The notes beneath the pieces were generated by a model that worked only from the letters and a program-made list of their open reading frames with translations, was not told the DNA's origin and ran no database searches. A program made the position numbers and the translations under genes. This document shows positions 55,124-64,000 of a DNA stretch of 64,000 nt, piece after piece; position 1 is the stretch's first letter, and every line of letters starts with the position of its first letter. Source of the stretch: an uncultured Bacilli bacterium (GTDB taxonomy: Bacteria; Bacillota_I; Bacilli_A; RF39; UBA660); the NCBI GenBank assembly GCA_934168275.1, contig CAKPNA010000001.1:186001-250000 (forward strand), in the 5' to 3' direction.

Positions 55124-57640
55124 CTATATATTATCTTTTCTAATTGTCTCTATCGTATTCTGTTTATTTATCTTATTTATTGAATATCTCATAATAATAT
55201 AAACTATTATAAATACAAATACTATACATATAATAATAGCTTTATATGGTATAACATACGCTGTCTCATACATTTTACTAAATGATTTATGTACTGCATA
55301 TGATCCAATAATACCTAATACTGTTCCATAAATAAGCGCTTTAGTACTATAAAATAAAGTTTCTAAATTAATCATTCTATTAAACTCTTTCTTAGTCATA
55401 CCAACACTCTTTAACATTGCAAACTCTTTTTGTCTAAGTTCCATATTAGAAGTAATAGTATTAAATATATTAGTTGTACCTATCAAAGTAATAACTGTTA
55501 TAAAGCCATATAAGAATATACTAATTACTAATATCATTGACTTTTCTTGACTCGCTAACTTACTAATATCAAAAACATATAAATCAGAATTAATACTTTC
55601 TATATCTTTAATTACTTTTTCACTATCACTAGCACTTATTAATAATTTATATGGAAAATAATTTATATTACTAAAGTACTTAGCATTTAAGATTAAAAAT
55701 CCTCCATCATTATATGTATTTTCAAGACCATAAGGTCTAATAGTAGTTACCGTACCTATCTCTACTTTTAAATTATCACCATTAGCAAACTTACTATCAA
55801 TAATATCACCATCTTGATATTTATATCTTCTCTCTTCATAGTATTTAGCTTTCTTATCCCCTTTTTTCTTAAAATAAAAGCTATAATTATCTGCTAAAAT
55901 ACCCTTATCTTTTAAATCATTATAATTACCATTAATCTTTTTGACATAAGAGCTAAATGTTTTATCATCAAGTAAAAATACTTCTGGTCCAGCATATTGA
56001 CCTTTTTCATCTTTAATAAAGTCTGTATCATTATCAAAAATATTAACCATTGAAAGGTCTTTAATCATTAGAATTGACTCTGTTGTGTATAAGTAAAATG
56101 ATTTATTTATGTTATCTAAGCTTGCTATCTCCTCAACTTGAGTATCAGAATAATCTGGGCCTAAACTTACAATAAGATTATAGTCATAGTTAGTATAATA
56201 ATTACTAGATTGTTTAAAGCCTTCATTAATAAAAGTAAACATTGTAATAAATACAAAAATACTTACTGCTAAAGATATAACTGTTGTTCGGTACTTCTTC
56301 TTACTTCGGCATAAATTCTTATAAGCAAGTACTCCTCCCTCTTTAAATACTTTTTTAATTATTTTTGGAGTATGAAGCTTTTTAGCATCAATTTTAATAT
56401 CATTTGAGCTTCTTAAATTATCTATAGGACTTACTTTAGAAGCCTTCTTAGCAGAACTAATAACTGAAAAATATATTGTAATAAAACCAAGAACAATCGA
56501 AATTATAATCGATAAAATAGATACTTTAAAAACAATACCATCAATACTATTAAATAAGAAGTCTCCAAGAAGAATATTAACTATCTTAATTAATATAAAT
56601 ACTGCTAATAAACCACATAATATTCCTAAAGGAATAGCAATCATTCCTAAGATAAATCCTTCATATAAGACACTCTTTTTAATTTGTTTCTTAGTAGCGC
56701 CAATACTAGCTAACATCCCATACATCTTCATCTTTTCAGTTGTTGATATAGCAAAAGAATTTCTAATACAAAAGGCACTAGTAAATATAATAATAAATAT
56801 TACTACTCCTGCTATTGTCATTAGCATTCTAAATGTTGAATCACTAAATTTTAGTGCTTCCCATCTAAGTAATTCATTATTTATTTGATAATCATAATTA
56901 AACTTTTTCTCTGTTCCTATCTCATCATAACCAGAGGCTCCTAATAATTCACAAATAGATTTCTCATAATCATATGGTTCCTTTAATGAAACATAAGCAT
57001 CTAATTTCTTACTAGTAGTATTAGTAGTTATTCCATAATTATCATTATCAACATTCTCTTTATATACAATTCCTACTATCTTATAACTCTTTAAACTACT
57101 ATTTATTATTTCTTCAGCATTTTCTTCTAAATAAGGATTGCTGTTGTATAATGGATATCCCTCGCCATCTACTCTATCTCCTACATTAAGATTAATAACA
57201 TCCCCTATTTTATATTTACCTTTTAACTTTATCTTATTACTAATAACTATTTCATTATCATTTTCTGGATATCTACCCTCTATTAACTCATAAGATAAAT
57301 TACTTAGTGAATCTTTATCCATAGAAGCTATCTCTATATAAGGAAATGTACTATCTATTTCAATAGATGAATAACCTAGTTTATATACTAAATTAATATC
57401 TTTAATATCTTTATTTAACTTTAATTTATTTATATCATTATCATTTATATTTAATAATTCAATATGATAATAACCACTCTCATTAATAGCATTCTCTACT
57501 AATGTTTGTCTAAAACTACTAACCATACTACTAACGGCACATATTAGGGCTACTGATAAAACAATACCAATAATCGTACCAATAGTTCTCTTCGTATTAA
57601 GTTTTAAACTTTTTGTAACTAATTTATTAAGGACATTCAT
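55124..57640 (-). CDS. ABC transporter permease, two FtsX-type halves
   Basis: 838 residues with about ten helices in two FtsX-like bundles (STTEKMKMYGMLASIGATKKQIKKS near 310 and ELRQKEFAMLKSVGMTKKEFNRM near 735), separated by large extracytoplasmic segments. With the separate ATPase 2 nt upstream, the layout resembles peptide-antibiotic efflux/detoxification modules. The ATG follows GGGAGGT. Confidence 0.88.
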   Translation of the reverse strand: MNVLNKLVTKSLKLNTKRTIGTIIGIVLSVALICAVSSMVSSFRQTLVENAINESGYYHIELLNINDNDINKLKLNKDIKDINLVYKLGYSSIEIDSTFPYIEIASMDKDSLSNLSYELIEGRYPENDNEIVISNKIKLKGKYKIGDVINLNVGDRVDGEGYPLYNSNPYLEENAEEIINSSLKSYKIVGIVYKENVDNDNYGITTNTTSKKLDAYVSLKEPYDYEKSICELLGASGYDEIGTEKKFNYDYQINNELLRWEALKFSDSTFRMLMTIAGVVIFIIIFTSAFCIRNSFAISTTEKMKMYGMLASIGATKKQIKKSVLYEGFILGMIAIPLGILCGLLAVFILIKIVNILLGDFLFNSIDGIVFKVSILSIIISIVLGFITIYFSVISSAKKASKVSPIDNLRSSNDIKIDAKKLHTPKIIKKVFKEGGVLAYKNLCRSKKKYRTTVISLAVSIFVFITMFTFINEGFKQSSNYYTNYDYNLIVSLGPDYSDTQVEEIASLDNINKSFYLYTTESILMIKDLSMVNIFDNDTDFIKDEKGQYAGPEVFLLDDKTFSSYVKKINGNYNDLKDKGILADNYSFYFKKKGDKKAKYYEERRYKYQDGDIIDSKFANGDNLKVEIGTVTTIRPYGLENTYNDGGFLILNAKYFSNINYFPYKLLISASDSEKVIKDIESINSDLYVFDISKLASQEKSMILVISIFLYGFITVITLIGTTNIFNTITSNMELRQKEFAMLKSVGMTKKEFNRMINLETLFYSTKALIYGTVLGIIGSYAVHKSFSKMYETAYVIPYKAIIICIVFVFIIVYIIMRYSINKINKQNTIETIRKDNI

Positions 57641-57642
57641 AC

Positions 57643-58314
57643 CTATACCTCCCTAATAATTTTGCCGTCTTCTATTTCAATTATTCTATCAGCGCACTTG
57701 GCTATCTCCATATTATGGGTAATCATAATAATAGTTTGTTTATATTCTCTATTAGATTTTCTAAGTAGTTCTACTATTTCATCACTAGCTTTACTATCTA
57801 AATTGCCTGTTGGTTCATCCGCTAAAATAATAGTGGGATTAGTTATTAATGCACGACCAATTGATGTTCTTTGTTGTTGTCCACCTGATAATTCATTAGG
57901 CAAATGGTGTCTTCTCTTTTCTAATCCTAATGTTTTAATTAAATTATCTAAATAGTTTTTATCTACTTTTCTATTATCTAGATTAATAGGTAAAGTGATG
58001 TTTTCTTCTACATCTAAAACCGGAATTAAGTTATAGAATTGATAAATAAGACCTACTTGTCTTCTTCTAAATATTGCTAACTTATCATCATCAAAACTAT
58101 AAATATCATTACCATCGATGTATACTTTACCTGATGTTGGTTTGTCAACACCTCCTATTAAGTGTAATAGTGTTGATTTACCACTACCACTAGCGCCTAC
58201 TATTGCTACAAACTCGCCCTTTTCTACTGAAAAAGATACATTATCAAGTGCTACTACTTTTGTTGTATTTTTACCATAAATCTTTGTTAGATTCTCAACT
58301 TTTAATATTTCCAT
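57643..58314 (-). CDS. ABC transporter ATPase (LolD/MacB type)
   Basis: 223 residues. Walker A GASGSGKST near 40, Q-loop, signature LSGGQQQR near 143, Walker B ILADEPTGNLD, D-loop and switch His MITHN. It powers the permease at 55124. The start follows GAAGGGAG. First of a four-gene transcript: ATPase, permease, regulator, kinase. Confidence 0.95.
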   Translation of the reverse strand: MEILKVENLTKIYGKNTTKVVALDNVSFSVEKGEFVAIVGASGSGKSTLLHLIGGVDKPTSGKVYIDGNDIYSFDDDKLAIFRRRQVGLIYQFYNLIPVLDVEENITLPINLDNRKVDKNYLDNLIKTLGLEKRRHHLPNELSGGQQQRTSIGRALITNPTIILADEPTGNLDSKASDEIVELLRKSNREYKQTIIMITHNMEIAKCADRIIEIEDGKIIREV

Positions 58315-58373
58315 AGTCTTCTCCCTTCACTAACAATCTAATTATATGATAACCAAAGTTACACGCAAGTTAC

Positions 58374-58402
58374 AAAAAGAGATAAACTTACTATTTATCT
58401 CT
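58374..58402 (-). terminator. Terminator of the HD-domain gene
   Basis: AGAGATAAA, 7-nt loop, TTTATCTCT then TTTTT on the minus strand, overlapping the end of the HD gene. Confidence 0.8.
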
Positions 58403-59482
58403 CATTACTCTACTTTTCTTTAAAGTATTGTGATTAGCCATATTATAACTTTTAGCAGTGTCTAATAACAAACTAAATTCAGGATATCTTTGATCATTTT
58501 CATAAATATGTCTATCATACCCATACCATATATCAAATGCTGTTTCTGCACCTTCATCAATTAATTTTTTTGCTACACCTGTTCTAAAAACTACATTATT
58601 TTCTTGATCATCTAAAGAACGATGCATCCCTCTATCTTGATATAATTTTGATTGTAAATCTGCTTCCATCTTATCACAGAAATAAGCAAATCTAGCTTCA
58701 TTACTTTCTCTTTTATCAAATTCAAATAATAAATCTAGTAATTCTTGTTTATCTGTTAAATTACCAAGTACATCGCTCATTGCTTGGTGTTCCATTTTTT
58801 GCTTTTCTTCAGGAGTTATTCCATCAAAAGGAGTAATGTCCCCAATTAATATCTCACCAATTTCATGAATTGCAAGCATCTTTAGTACCTTATTTAAGTC
58901 TATATCATAACCAAATTGCTTTTGCATAACAATAGCTAAACCCATTGTCCCTACAACATGCTCAGATATCCTTTCTGGTCTTTCAGTTTTAACATTCCAA
59001 TGATTATTATCCCAGCCTGATCTAATTTTATTTTTCAAACGACAGTTATTATAATGAAACTTTAATATTTCTTCATATCCATATTTATTATATATTCCGT
59101 TTTGTAATAATATCGAATGAGAACGTCCATTAATTAAATTTGTTAACCAAATATCACTCAATCTATATTTATATACCAAACGTGCATCTCCATCATCTGA
59201 AGAACATAATTTTTTAAATTCGTTTTCAAATTTTTTATTGTTGTTTAAAACATCTGATGAAACAAATGCGCCATTCATAACAAAGCCATCTAAAATAAGT
59301 AATTTTAAAATTTCTCCTAAATTACTAGTTTCTTTAAATTCTGAATCCATAGCTACAGCTAGAACTACACTACCAAAGATGTTGTCAGCCTGACTAAAAC
59401 CATTATCTTCATCAATAATATCAGTTTTAAGCCTATTTAATAATACATAATAATCTAATATTTCTTTTAGTTTTTCTTCCAT
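58391..59482 (-). CDS. HD-domain protein (YfbR/HD_3-like)
   Basis: 363 residues from ATG 59482 (MEEKLKEILDYYVLLNRLK). The metal-binding residues are ISEHVVGTM, then LAIHEIGEILIGDITP, and a later Asp in FAYFCDKMEAD. The second motif has HE rather than HD. The family includes 5'-deoxynucleotidases, and this one carries a long N-terminal helical part. GGAGG lies 10 nt before ATG 59482, whereas the earlier ATG at 59521 lacks one. Confidence 0.78.
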   Translation of the reverse strand: MEEKLKEILDYYVLLNRLKTDIIDEDNGFSQADNIFGSVVLAVAMDSEFKETSNLGEILKLLILDGFVMNGAFVSSDVLNNNKKFENEFKKLCSSDDGDARLVYKYRLSDIWLTNLINGRSHSILLQNGIYNKYGYEEILKFHYNNCRLKNKIRSGWDNNHWNVKTERPERISEHVVGTMGLAIVMQKQFGYDIDLNKVLKMLAIHEIGEILIGDITPFDGITPEEKQKMEHQAMSDVLGNLTDKQELLDLLFEFDKRESNEARFAYFCDKMEADLQSKLYQDRGMHRSLDDQENNVVFRTGVAKKLIDEGAETAFDIWYGYDRHIYENDQRYPEFSLLLDTAKSYNMANHNTLKKSRVMRDK

Positions 59483-59518
59483 AATTACCAAACCTCCATA
59501 AGTAGCCATATTATAACA

Positions 59519-59549
59519 CAAAAAAACGCCTATATAAACTATAAGCGTT
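59519..59549 (-). terminator. Terminator of yqeY
   Basis: AACGCTTATA and TATAGGCGTT form a stem (one wobble) followed by T6 on the minus strand. Confidence 0.8.
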
Positions 59550-59554
59550 AATTA

Positions 59555-60001
59555 TTATAAATTATTTAGTCTATCTCTAATTAAAGTACTAACTACTGAC
59601 ATATCAGCACGTCCTGCTACTTTACTAGATACTTCTTTCATAATTTTACCCATATCTTTACTAGATGTAGGGTTAACTAATGAAAAAGCTTCATCTAATA
59701 TTTTATTTACTTCTTCATCACTTAATTTAGGAGGTAAATAACTATTAAGTATTTCTATCTCTTTTTCATTTTGACTAATTAAATCTTGTCTATCAGCTTT
59801 TTTAAATTCATTAATAGCATCATTACGCATCTTTATTTGTTTAGAAATAACTTTAATCATTTCATCATCGGTTAATTCCGCACGAGGGTCTTTCTTTTCT
59901 AATTGCATAGCGCCTTTAATCATACGAATAACTGATAATTTAAAGCTATCCTTATTTTTCATGCATTCTTTTAAATCATTATTAATACGTTCTGCTAGCA
60001 T
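59555..60001 (-). CDS. yqeY: GatB/YqeY-domain protein
   Basis: 148 residues. KDSFKLSVIRMIKGAMQLEKKDPR, then ILNSYLPPKLSDEEVNKILDEA and SSKDMGKIMKEVSSKVAGRADMSVVSTLIRDRL (in part) match YqeY across its length. Adjacent to rpsU as in many Firmicutes. Probably a tRNA-related helper; its role is not established. The start follows AAGGAGATG. Confidence 0.93.
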   Translation of the reverse strand: MLAERINNDLKECMKNKDSFKLSVIRMIKGAMQLEKKDPRAELTDDEMIKVISKQIKMRNDAINEFKKADRQDLISQNEKEIEILNSYLPPKLSDEEVNKILDEAFSLVNPTSSKDMGKIMKEVSSKVAGRADMSVVSTLIRDRLNNL

Positions 60002-60017
60002 CTTGTCATCTCCTTAA

Positions 60018-60269
60018 TTAGTTATTAACTTTACTTTCTGCTCTACTATTTCCTTTATAGCTCTTAAAACTATTACTTCTCTTATAGTTCTTATTAGCTT
60101 TACGTGAATTCATAGTATTTATTTTCTTTTCTTCTCTTAATCTTACGCCTGGTTTTTTATAACCATCAGCTCTTTCTCTAGCTTTAGAAAGGGTACCATT
60201 TCTAGCAACTTCTGTTTTTAATCTTCTTAATGCAAAGTCTAGATTGTTATCTTTTACTTTTACTGACAC
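60018..60269 (-). CDS. rpsU: 30S ribosomal protein bS21
   Basis: 83 residues. DFALRRLKTEVARNGTLSKARERADGYKKPGVRLREEKK (in part) is S21. The C-terminus is about 25 residues longer than usual and rich in Asn, Lys and Ser. The start is GTG at 60269, preceded by GGAAGGGAGGG. Transcribed with yqeY from its own promoter. Confidence 0.93.
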   Translation of the reverse strand: MSVKVKDNNLDFALRRLKTEVARNGTLSKARERADGYKKPGVRLREEKKINTMNSRKANKNYKRSNSFKSYKGNSRAESKVNN

Positions 60270-60299
60270 TTCTATCCCTCCCTTCCTAAATACATCTAG

Positions 60300-60328
60300 A
60301 TTATATCACTTTTTTCTGCGTAATACAA
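60300..60328 (-). promoter_or_regulatory. Promoter of rpsU-yqeY
   Basis: TTGTAT (60328-60323), 17 bp, TATAAT (60305-60300). It lies 31 nt before the rpsU GTG. Confidence 0.8.
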
Positions 60329-60339
60329 GAATAAAAGTA

Positions 60340-60535
60340 AATTTATGCTTCCAACATTTCACAATGCTGAGCTTTCTGCTCCCTAAAAGCACTGTTGTGC
60401 CTCATCCACAGACTTAAATTCCGATAATAGCTACCGTACTCTATTACTTACTAACTTAAAGAAAATTTGTTTACTTAACAAGTATATTTATCATCCATAA
60501 ATAATTATTATACTCTATTATCACCTCCCTATATT
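60340..60535 (-). ncRNA. Candidate small RNA between smpB and rpsU, family unknown
   Basis: The gene-free stretch 60270-60629 holds a strong promoter (60539-60567) and about 190 nt with a GC-rich fold near the 3' part: CACAA, TGC and GAGC pair with GCTC, GCA and TTGTG around loop AGAAA (about 60360-60400). An AGGGAGGTGA ribosome-type motif near the 5' end (60530-60521) has no start codon at proper spacing. No tmRNA, SRP, RNase P or 6S hallmark is visible. The 3' end is uncertain; it may instead be a long rpsU leader. Confidence 0.5.
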
Positions 60536-60538
60536 ACA

Positions 60539-60567
60539 TATATACCATGTCATTTTAGATAAGTCAA
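60539..60567 (-). promoter_or_regulatory. Promoter of the candidate small RNA
   Basis: TTGACT (60567-60562), 17 bp, TATATA (60544-60539), with an extended TG before the -10. Confidence 0.75.
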
Positions 60568-60605
60568 TCAAATTAACACCAAGCATACGAAGTAAATTAT
60601 AAGTT

Positions 60606-60631
60606 AAAAAAAGAGCAAGCATTTGCTCTTT
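60606..60631 (-). terminator. Terminator of smpB
   Basis: AAAGAGCAA, loop ATGC, TTGCTCTTT then TTTT on the minus strand, at the smpB stop. Confidence 0.85.
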
Positions 60632-61064
60632 AAAGATGATATTTCTTTTGTATTTCTCTATCTATATCTCTTTGTTTAATTGCTTCTCTCTTGTCATAAT
60701 CATGACGTCCTTTAGCAAGACCAATCTCTACTTTAGCTCTCGATTTAACTAAATATACTTTTAATGGTATTAAAGTATATCCTTCCATCTCTAACTTATC
60801 TCTTAGTTTATATATTTCTTTCTTATGAAGTAATAACTTTCTTGTTCTAGTTTCTTCATGATTGAATCTATTTCCTTGTTCATAACTAGCAATATGGCTA
60901 TTAAGTAAATATGCTTCACCATTTTTAATGATAACATAACTATCTCTAATATTCATCTTGCCATTTCTAATAGACTTAATTTCTGTACCTGTTAAAACTA
61001 TTCCCGCTTCATAAGTACTAATAATATCATAATCATGTCTTGCTTTTCTATTAACTATTTCCAT
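60630..61064 (-). CDS. smpB: SsrA-binding protein SmpB
   Basis: 144 residues. NRKARHDYDIISTYEAGIVLTGTEIKSIR (in part), GKMNIRDSYVIIKNGEAYLLNSHIA and the C-terminal GLAKGRHDYDKREAIKQRD (tail that enters the decoding centre). It works with tmRNA in trans-translation; no tmRNA gene is in the window. The ATG follows AGGGTGG. Downstream of rnr and the CapA pair. Confidence 0.97.
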   Translation of the reverse strand: MEIVNRKARHDYDIISTYEAGIVLTGTEIKSIRNGKMNIRDSYVIIKNGEAYLLNSHIASYEQGNRFNHEETRTRKLLLHKKEIYKLRDKLEMEGYTLIPLKVYLVKSRAKVEIGLAKGRHDYDKREAIKQRDIDREIQKKYHL

Positions 61065-61073
61065 ATAACCACC

Positions 61074-62249
61074 CTATTTGACTACTACAGTCTCATCATA
61101 CTTTGTCACATAACCTGCATATTTATCATGAATACTTTGATAATTTTTTAATAAATCATCATTTAACTTACTAAAAGGTATAACCCTAAAGTCAGTATAA
61201 TCATCATAATAAGTATACAATAATTCATTATAATCATTATTTATCTTAATGTCTACCTTATCATCTTCAATTACCTTAGTAATTTTAACAGAAGACATTA
61301 ACCCAATTCTATTAGATATATCTTTAACACTATGTGCAGATAAGAAATTACCAAGTGAATATATAACTAAAGTGTCTCCTATATGTTCAATGGGTCCTAC
61401 TACATGAGAGTGTGTTCCAATAACAATATCCACTCCTAAAGAAGCTAAATATTCTGTAGCATCTTCTTGATAAGTAGTCTTATCAAAATTATATTCTTCG
61501 CCAAAATGCATAGCCACCATTAAGACATCTACTTTATCTCTTAATTTTTCGATATCGCTTTTAACTACTTCTTTATAGTTCTCATAAGCACTTTTAGAAC
61601 TTGTTGGCCAAATATTTACATAATATTCTTTCCCATTAGGTACACTAATACCATTTGTGCCATAAGTATAATTTAATAAAGCATATTTAATATTATTTTT
61701 TTCTTTAATAACTACTTCATCTCTATCTTCTTGACTACAATAACTACCAACCGCTAATACATCACTATGTTCTTTCCAATACTTACAAGAGTTTTCTACT
61801 GCTTTACTGCCTCGATCTAGAGTATGATTAGTAGCTAGACTTACCATATTAAAGCCGGCATCTATCATAGCATCTCCTACTTCATATGGTGAATTAAAAG
61901 CCGGATAAGAAGATACTCCTATATCAGAACCTCCCAAAATCGTTTCTTGATTATAATAAGCTAAATCATAATCTTTGGCAATATTTTTTATTTCTGTTAT
62001 CATTGGTTTAAAATCATAGCCATTTCCCTTAGCGTTCTCTTCTGCTTCTTCATATATATAATCATGAATAAGCATATCTCCGACCATTAGTAATGATAGT
62101 TTATATTCTTTATTTTTAGTATTATTACTACTTTCTTTAACATTAATATCATCATGAATATTATTACTATTTAATGAACCACCATGATTAATAAAAACTA
62201 TTCCCACTACTAATAAAATAATTATAAATACATAACTTAACTTCTTCAT
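61074..62249 (-). CDS. CapA-family (PGA_cap) protein, paralogue 1
   Basis: 391 residues. N-terminal helix (4-24), then MVGDMLIHD, AYYNQETILGG, FNMVSLATNHTLDRG, VDVLMVAMHFGEEY and VDIVIGTHSHVVGPIEHIG: the metallophosphatase-like CapA fold. The protein is probably anchored outside the membrane. About 60% similar by eye to the next gene and separated by 5 nt, so it is a tandem duplicate. Known CapA proteins take part in poly-gamma-glutamate or capsule export, which is not implied here since no capB or capC is seen. Confidence 0.88.
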   Translation of the reverse strand: MKKLSYVFIIILLVVGIVFINHGGSLNSNNIHDDINVKESSNNTKNKEYKLSLLMVGDMLIHDYIYEEAEENAKGNGYDFKPMITEIKNIAKDYDLAYYNQETILGGSDIGVSSYPAFNSPYEVGDAMIDAGFNMVSLATNHTLDRGSKAVENSCKYWKEHSDVLAVGSYCSQEDRDEVVIKEKNNIKYALLNYTYGTNGISVPNGKEYYVNIWPTSSKSAYENYKEVVKSDIEKLRDKVDVLMVAMHFGEEYNFDKTTYQEDATEYLASLGVDIVIGTHSHVVGPIEHIGDTLVIYSLGNFLSAHSVKDISNRIGLMSSVKITKVIEDDKVDIKINNDYNELLYTYYDDYTDFRVIPFSKLNDDLLKNYQSIHDKYAGYVTKYDETVVVK

Positions 62250-62254
62250 CTTAT

Positions 62255-63493
62255 CTACCCCATTGGTACTACTTCAATATTACTATCCATACTTTGAACG
62301 ACTTCCTTATATTTATTATATACTCTTTCACTATCTGGTAAATATTCTCTAATATCCGGATTACTAAAAGGTATTACTTTAAAATTACTATATCTATTAT
62401 TATAATAAGTATAAATTAAATCATTCTTAACATTATCAACAGTAATACTAACATCATCTCCAACTACTTTCTTATTAATAGTTAGACTACTCATAAGTCC
62501 AATTACACATTTATAATCAGGGCAACTATAATCCCCTGCTGCTGCATTAATATCACTATATTGTGCTGATAAGAAATTACCAAGTGAATAGAATACTACT
62601 GTATCATTAATATATTCAACAGGTTCTATAACATGAGGATGTGTGCCAATAATAATATCTACTCCTAGAGATTCTAAATACTTCGCAGCATCTTTTTGAT
62701 AATTAGTTGGTGTATGGGTATATTCAACACCCCAATGCATTGCAACTATTAAGACGTCTACTTTATCTCGAACTTTTTCAATATCGCTTTTAACTACTTC
62801 TTTATAACTTTCATATGCTGCATCAGAACTTGTTGGCCATACATTAACATAATAGTCTTCATAAGTAGGAAGTCCGTTTGTGCCATAAGTATAATTTAAC
62901 AATGCATATTTAATATTATTTTTTTCTTTAATAATTACTTCATTTCTATCTTCTTCGCTACAATAACTACCAACTGCTAAAATATCACTATGTTCTTTCC
63001 AATACTTGCAAGAGTTTTCCACACCATTTCTTCCGGCATCCATTGTGTGATTAGTAGCAAGGCTTACCATATTAAAGCCGGCATCAATCATCGCATCTCC
63101 TACCTCATATGGTGAATTAAATCTTGGATAATGACTAGCACCCCCTCCAAGTATTGTCTCTTGATTATAGTATGCTAAATCATAATTACTAACATAATCT
63201 TTTATATAACTAACTATTGGTTTAAAATCATAACCATTGTAATCAGCTAATTTACGAGCATAATCATATACTGCAGCATGGATTAAATTATCTCCGGCCA
63301 TAACTAATGATAATGAATAATCTTCTTCTTTTGGCTTATCATCAGGTTTATCATTAATAATATTGTTGTGTATTTCTTGATGATCAGCTAAATATTTAAC
63401 ATAAAATCCTGCTCCTACTATAACTATAGCAAGTAAAAATATAACAATAAATGCTTTATTACCATTTGTATTACTTTTTCTTTTTCTCGCCAT
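62255..63493 (-). CDS. CapA-family (PGA_cap) protein, paralogue 2
   Basis: 412 residues. N-terminal helix (13-33), then VMAGDNLIHAAVYD, AYYNQETILGGG, FNMVSLATNHTMDAG, VDVLIVAMHWGVEYTH and VDIIIGTHPHVIEPVEYI. It has about 20 more residues than its neighbour (SDINAAAGDYSCPDYKC), including two cysteines. It overlaps the end of rnr by 23 nt. AGGATG precedes the ATG. Confidence 0.88.
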   Translation of the reverse strand: MARKRKSNTNGNKAFIVIFLLAIVIVGAGFYVKYLADHQEIHNNIINDKPDDKPKEEDYSLSLVMAGDNLIHAAVYDYARKLADYNGYDFKPIVSYIKDYVSNYDLAYYNQETILGGGASHYPRFNSPYEVGDAMIDAGFNMVSLATNHTMDAGRNGVENSCKYWKEHSDILAVGSYCSEEDRNEVIIKEKNNIKYALLNYTYGTNGLPTYEDYYVNVWPTSSDAAYESYKEVVKSDIEKVRDKVDVLIVAMHWGVEYTHTPTNYQKDAAKYLESLGVDIIIGTHPHVIEPVEYINDTVVFYSLGNFLSAQYSDINAAAGDYSCPDYKCVIGLMSSLTINKKVVGDDVSITVDNVKNDLIYTYYNNRYSNFKVIPFSNPDIREYLPDSERVYNKYKEVVQSMDSNIEVVPMG

Positions 63494-64000
63494 AATCTAC
63501 ATCCTTTACTATCTTAAAATCAACCATACTAGTTTCACGAGAAGCATTAATAACTTCGACGGTAACTACATCACCAAACATATATCTATTCTTACTGTTC
63601 TTACCAACCATAATGCCTAGTTCTTTATCATAGACATAATAGTCACCTTTTATATCTTCTACTTTAACTAAACCTTCAACAGTGTTTTCTAGTTGAACAA
63701 ATATTCCAAATTCACAAACTCCACTAACAACACCTTTAAATACTTCGCCAATATGTCCTTCCATATATTGTGCTTTCTTCATCTTTTCTACATCACGTTC
63801 ACAATTTATTGAGTCTTGTTCTTTAATCGAAGAATGATCAGCAATAACCGGTAATAACTTCTCCCACTTAGATATTGTTTTAGTAGAATACTTTCTTAAA
63901 TAATCTTTAACCAATCTATGTAATGTTAAATCTGGATATCTTCTAATAGGAGATGTAAAATGTGAGTATCTCTTACTGCCTAAACCAAAGTGTCCAATAT
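63471..64000 (-). CDS. rnr: Ribonuclease R, 5' part beyond window
   Basis: The last 176 codons of RNase R, read from the window edge. The RNB catalytic domain tail shows KRYSHFTSPIRRYPDLTLHRLVKDYL, then AQYMEGHIGEVFKGVVSGVCEFGIFVQLEN (in part) of the S1 domain. It ends in a Lys tail. It degrades structured RNA 3'-5'. An apparent start at 63914 is only an internal TTG. The gene order rnr, capA pair, smpB is close to the usual rnr-smpB arrangement. Confidence 0.93.
   Translation of the reverse strand, partial: IGHFGLGSKRYSHFTSPIRRYPDLTLHRLVKDYLRKYSTKTISKWEKLLPVIADHSSIKEQDSINCERDVEKMKKAQYMEGHIGEVFKGVVSGVCEFGIFVQLENTVEGLVKVEDIKGDYYVYDKELGIMVGKNSKNRYMFGDVVTVEVINASRETSMVDFKIVKDVDYGEKKKK

Noticed and set aside
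60340..60535. tmRNA, SRP RNA or RNase P RNA beside smpB
   Set aside because: None of the conserved sequence blocks of these RNAs is visible.

Overview
The window is AT-rich bacterial DNA with the gene content of a low-GC Bacillota (Bacilli-like) organism. It uses the standard code: TGA acts as a stop (for example in the ATGA overlap at 22220-22223). It encodes a walled-cell set (Ddl, MurB, MurG, FtsQ/DivIB), a pro-SigE-like sporulation sigma factor, two tandem SigE/SigK-like sigma factors and YlbD/YlbE-like proteins. An uncultured, possibly spore-forming gut Bacilli lineage fits, but the species cannot be named from sequence alone. Almost every gene lies on the minus strand; the exceptions are 29367-30053 and 34804-35589.

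Layout: 1-5296 holds a truncated P-type ATPase, a small unknown gene, sigE, ddl and an unknown acidic protein. 5374-7824 is the most notable locus: a diversity-generating retroelement (DGR) cassette. A surface protein with a SipW/TasA-like N-terminus carries a 113-nt variable repeat (VR) near its 3' end. A matching template repeat (TR) lies about 340 nt further downstream, inside a structured, terminator-ended transcript. Of 27 VR/TR differences, 21 fall at template adenines. No reverse transcriptase is present anywhere in the window. The target gene is preceded by a promoter, a 39-codon leader ORF with a G10 tract and an attenuator-like terminator. A paralogous target with the same promoter and leader arrangement lies at 48325-50427, beside a Flp-like pilin gene.

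7862-12516 encodes two coupled MacB/FtsX-type ABC proteins. 12592-17663 has regulators, a pentapeptide-repeat protein, a ThyX-like enzyme, a Nudix hydrolase and a KilA-N protein next to a five-tRNA operon (Leu-Ser-fMet-Asp-Phe, 17783-18232). 18327-29233 carries obg, membrane and enzyme genes, GT8, YugP, MarR, a degenerate hybrid kinase, two PlsC-like acyltransferases and an XRE membrane regulator. 29367-33850 has mtnN, a Ca2+-type ATPase behind a riboswitch-like leader, and galE. 33989-40454 looks accessory: a broken fic gene, an HExxH protein, a large serine recombinase and orphan proteins.

40669-47884 holds ppdK, the tandem sigma genes, ylbE, ylbD and lon. 50431-53099 is a cell-envelope cluster transcribed murG, murB, ftsQ. 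53214-58314 is an ABC exporter transcribed with its own two-component system, resembling antimicrobial-peptide sensing modules. 58391-64000 carries an HD protein, yqeY, rpsU, an unidentified structured RNA, smpB, two tandem CapA-family genes and the 3' part of rnr.

All family assignments come from reading motifs by eye; no database search was run.
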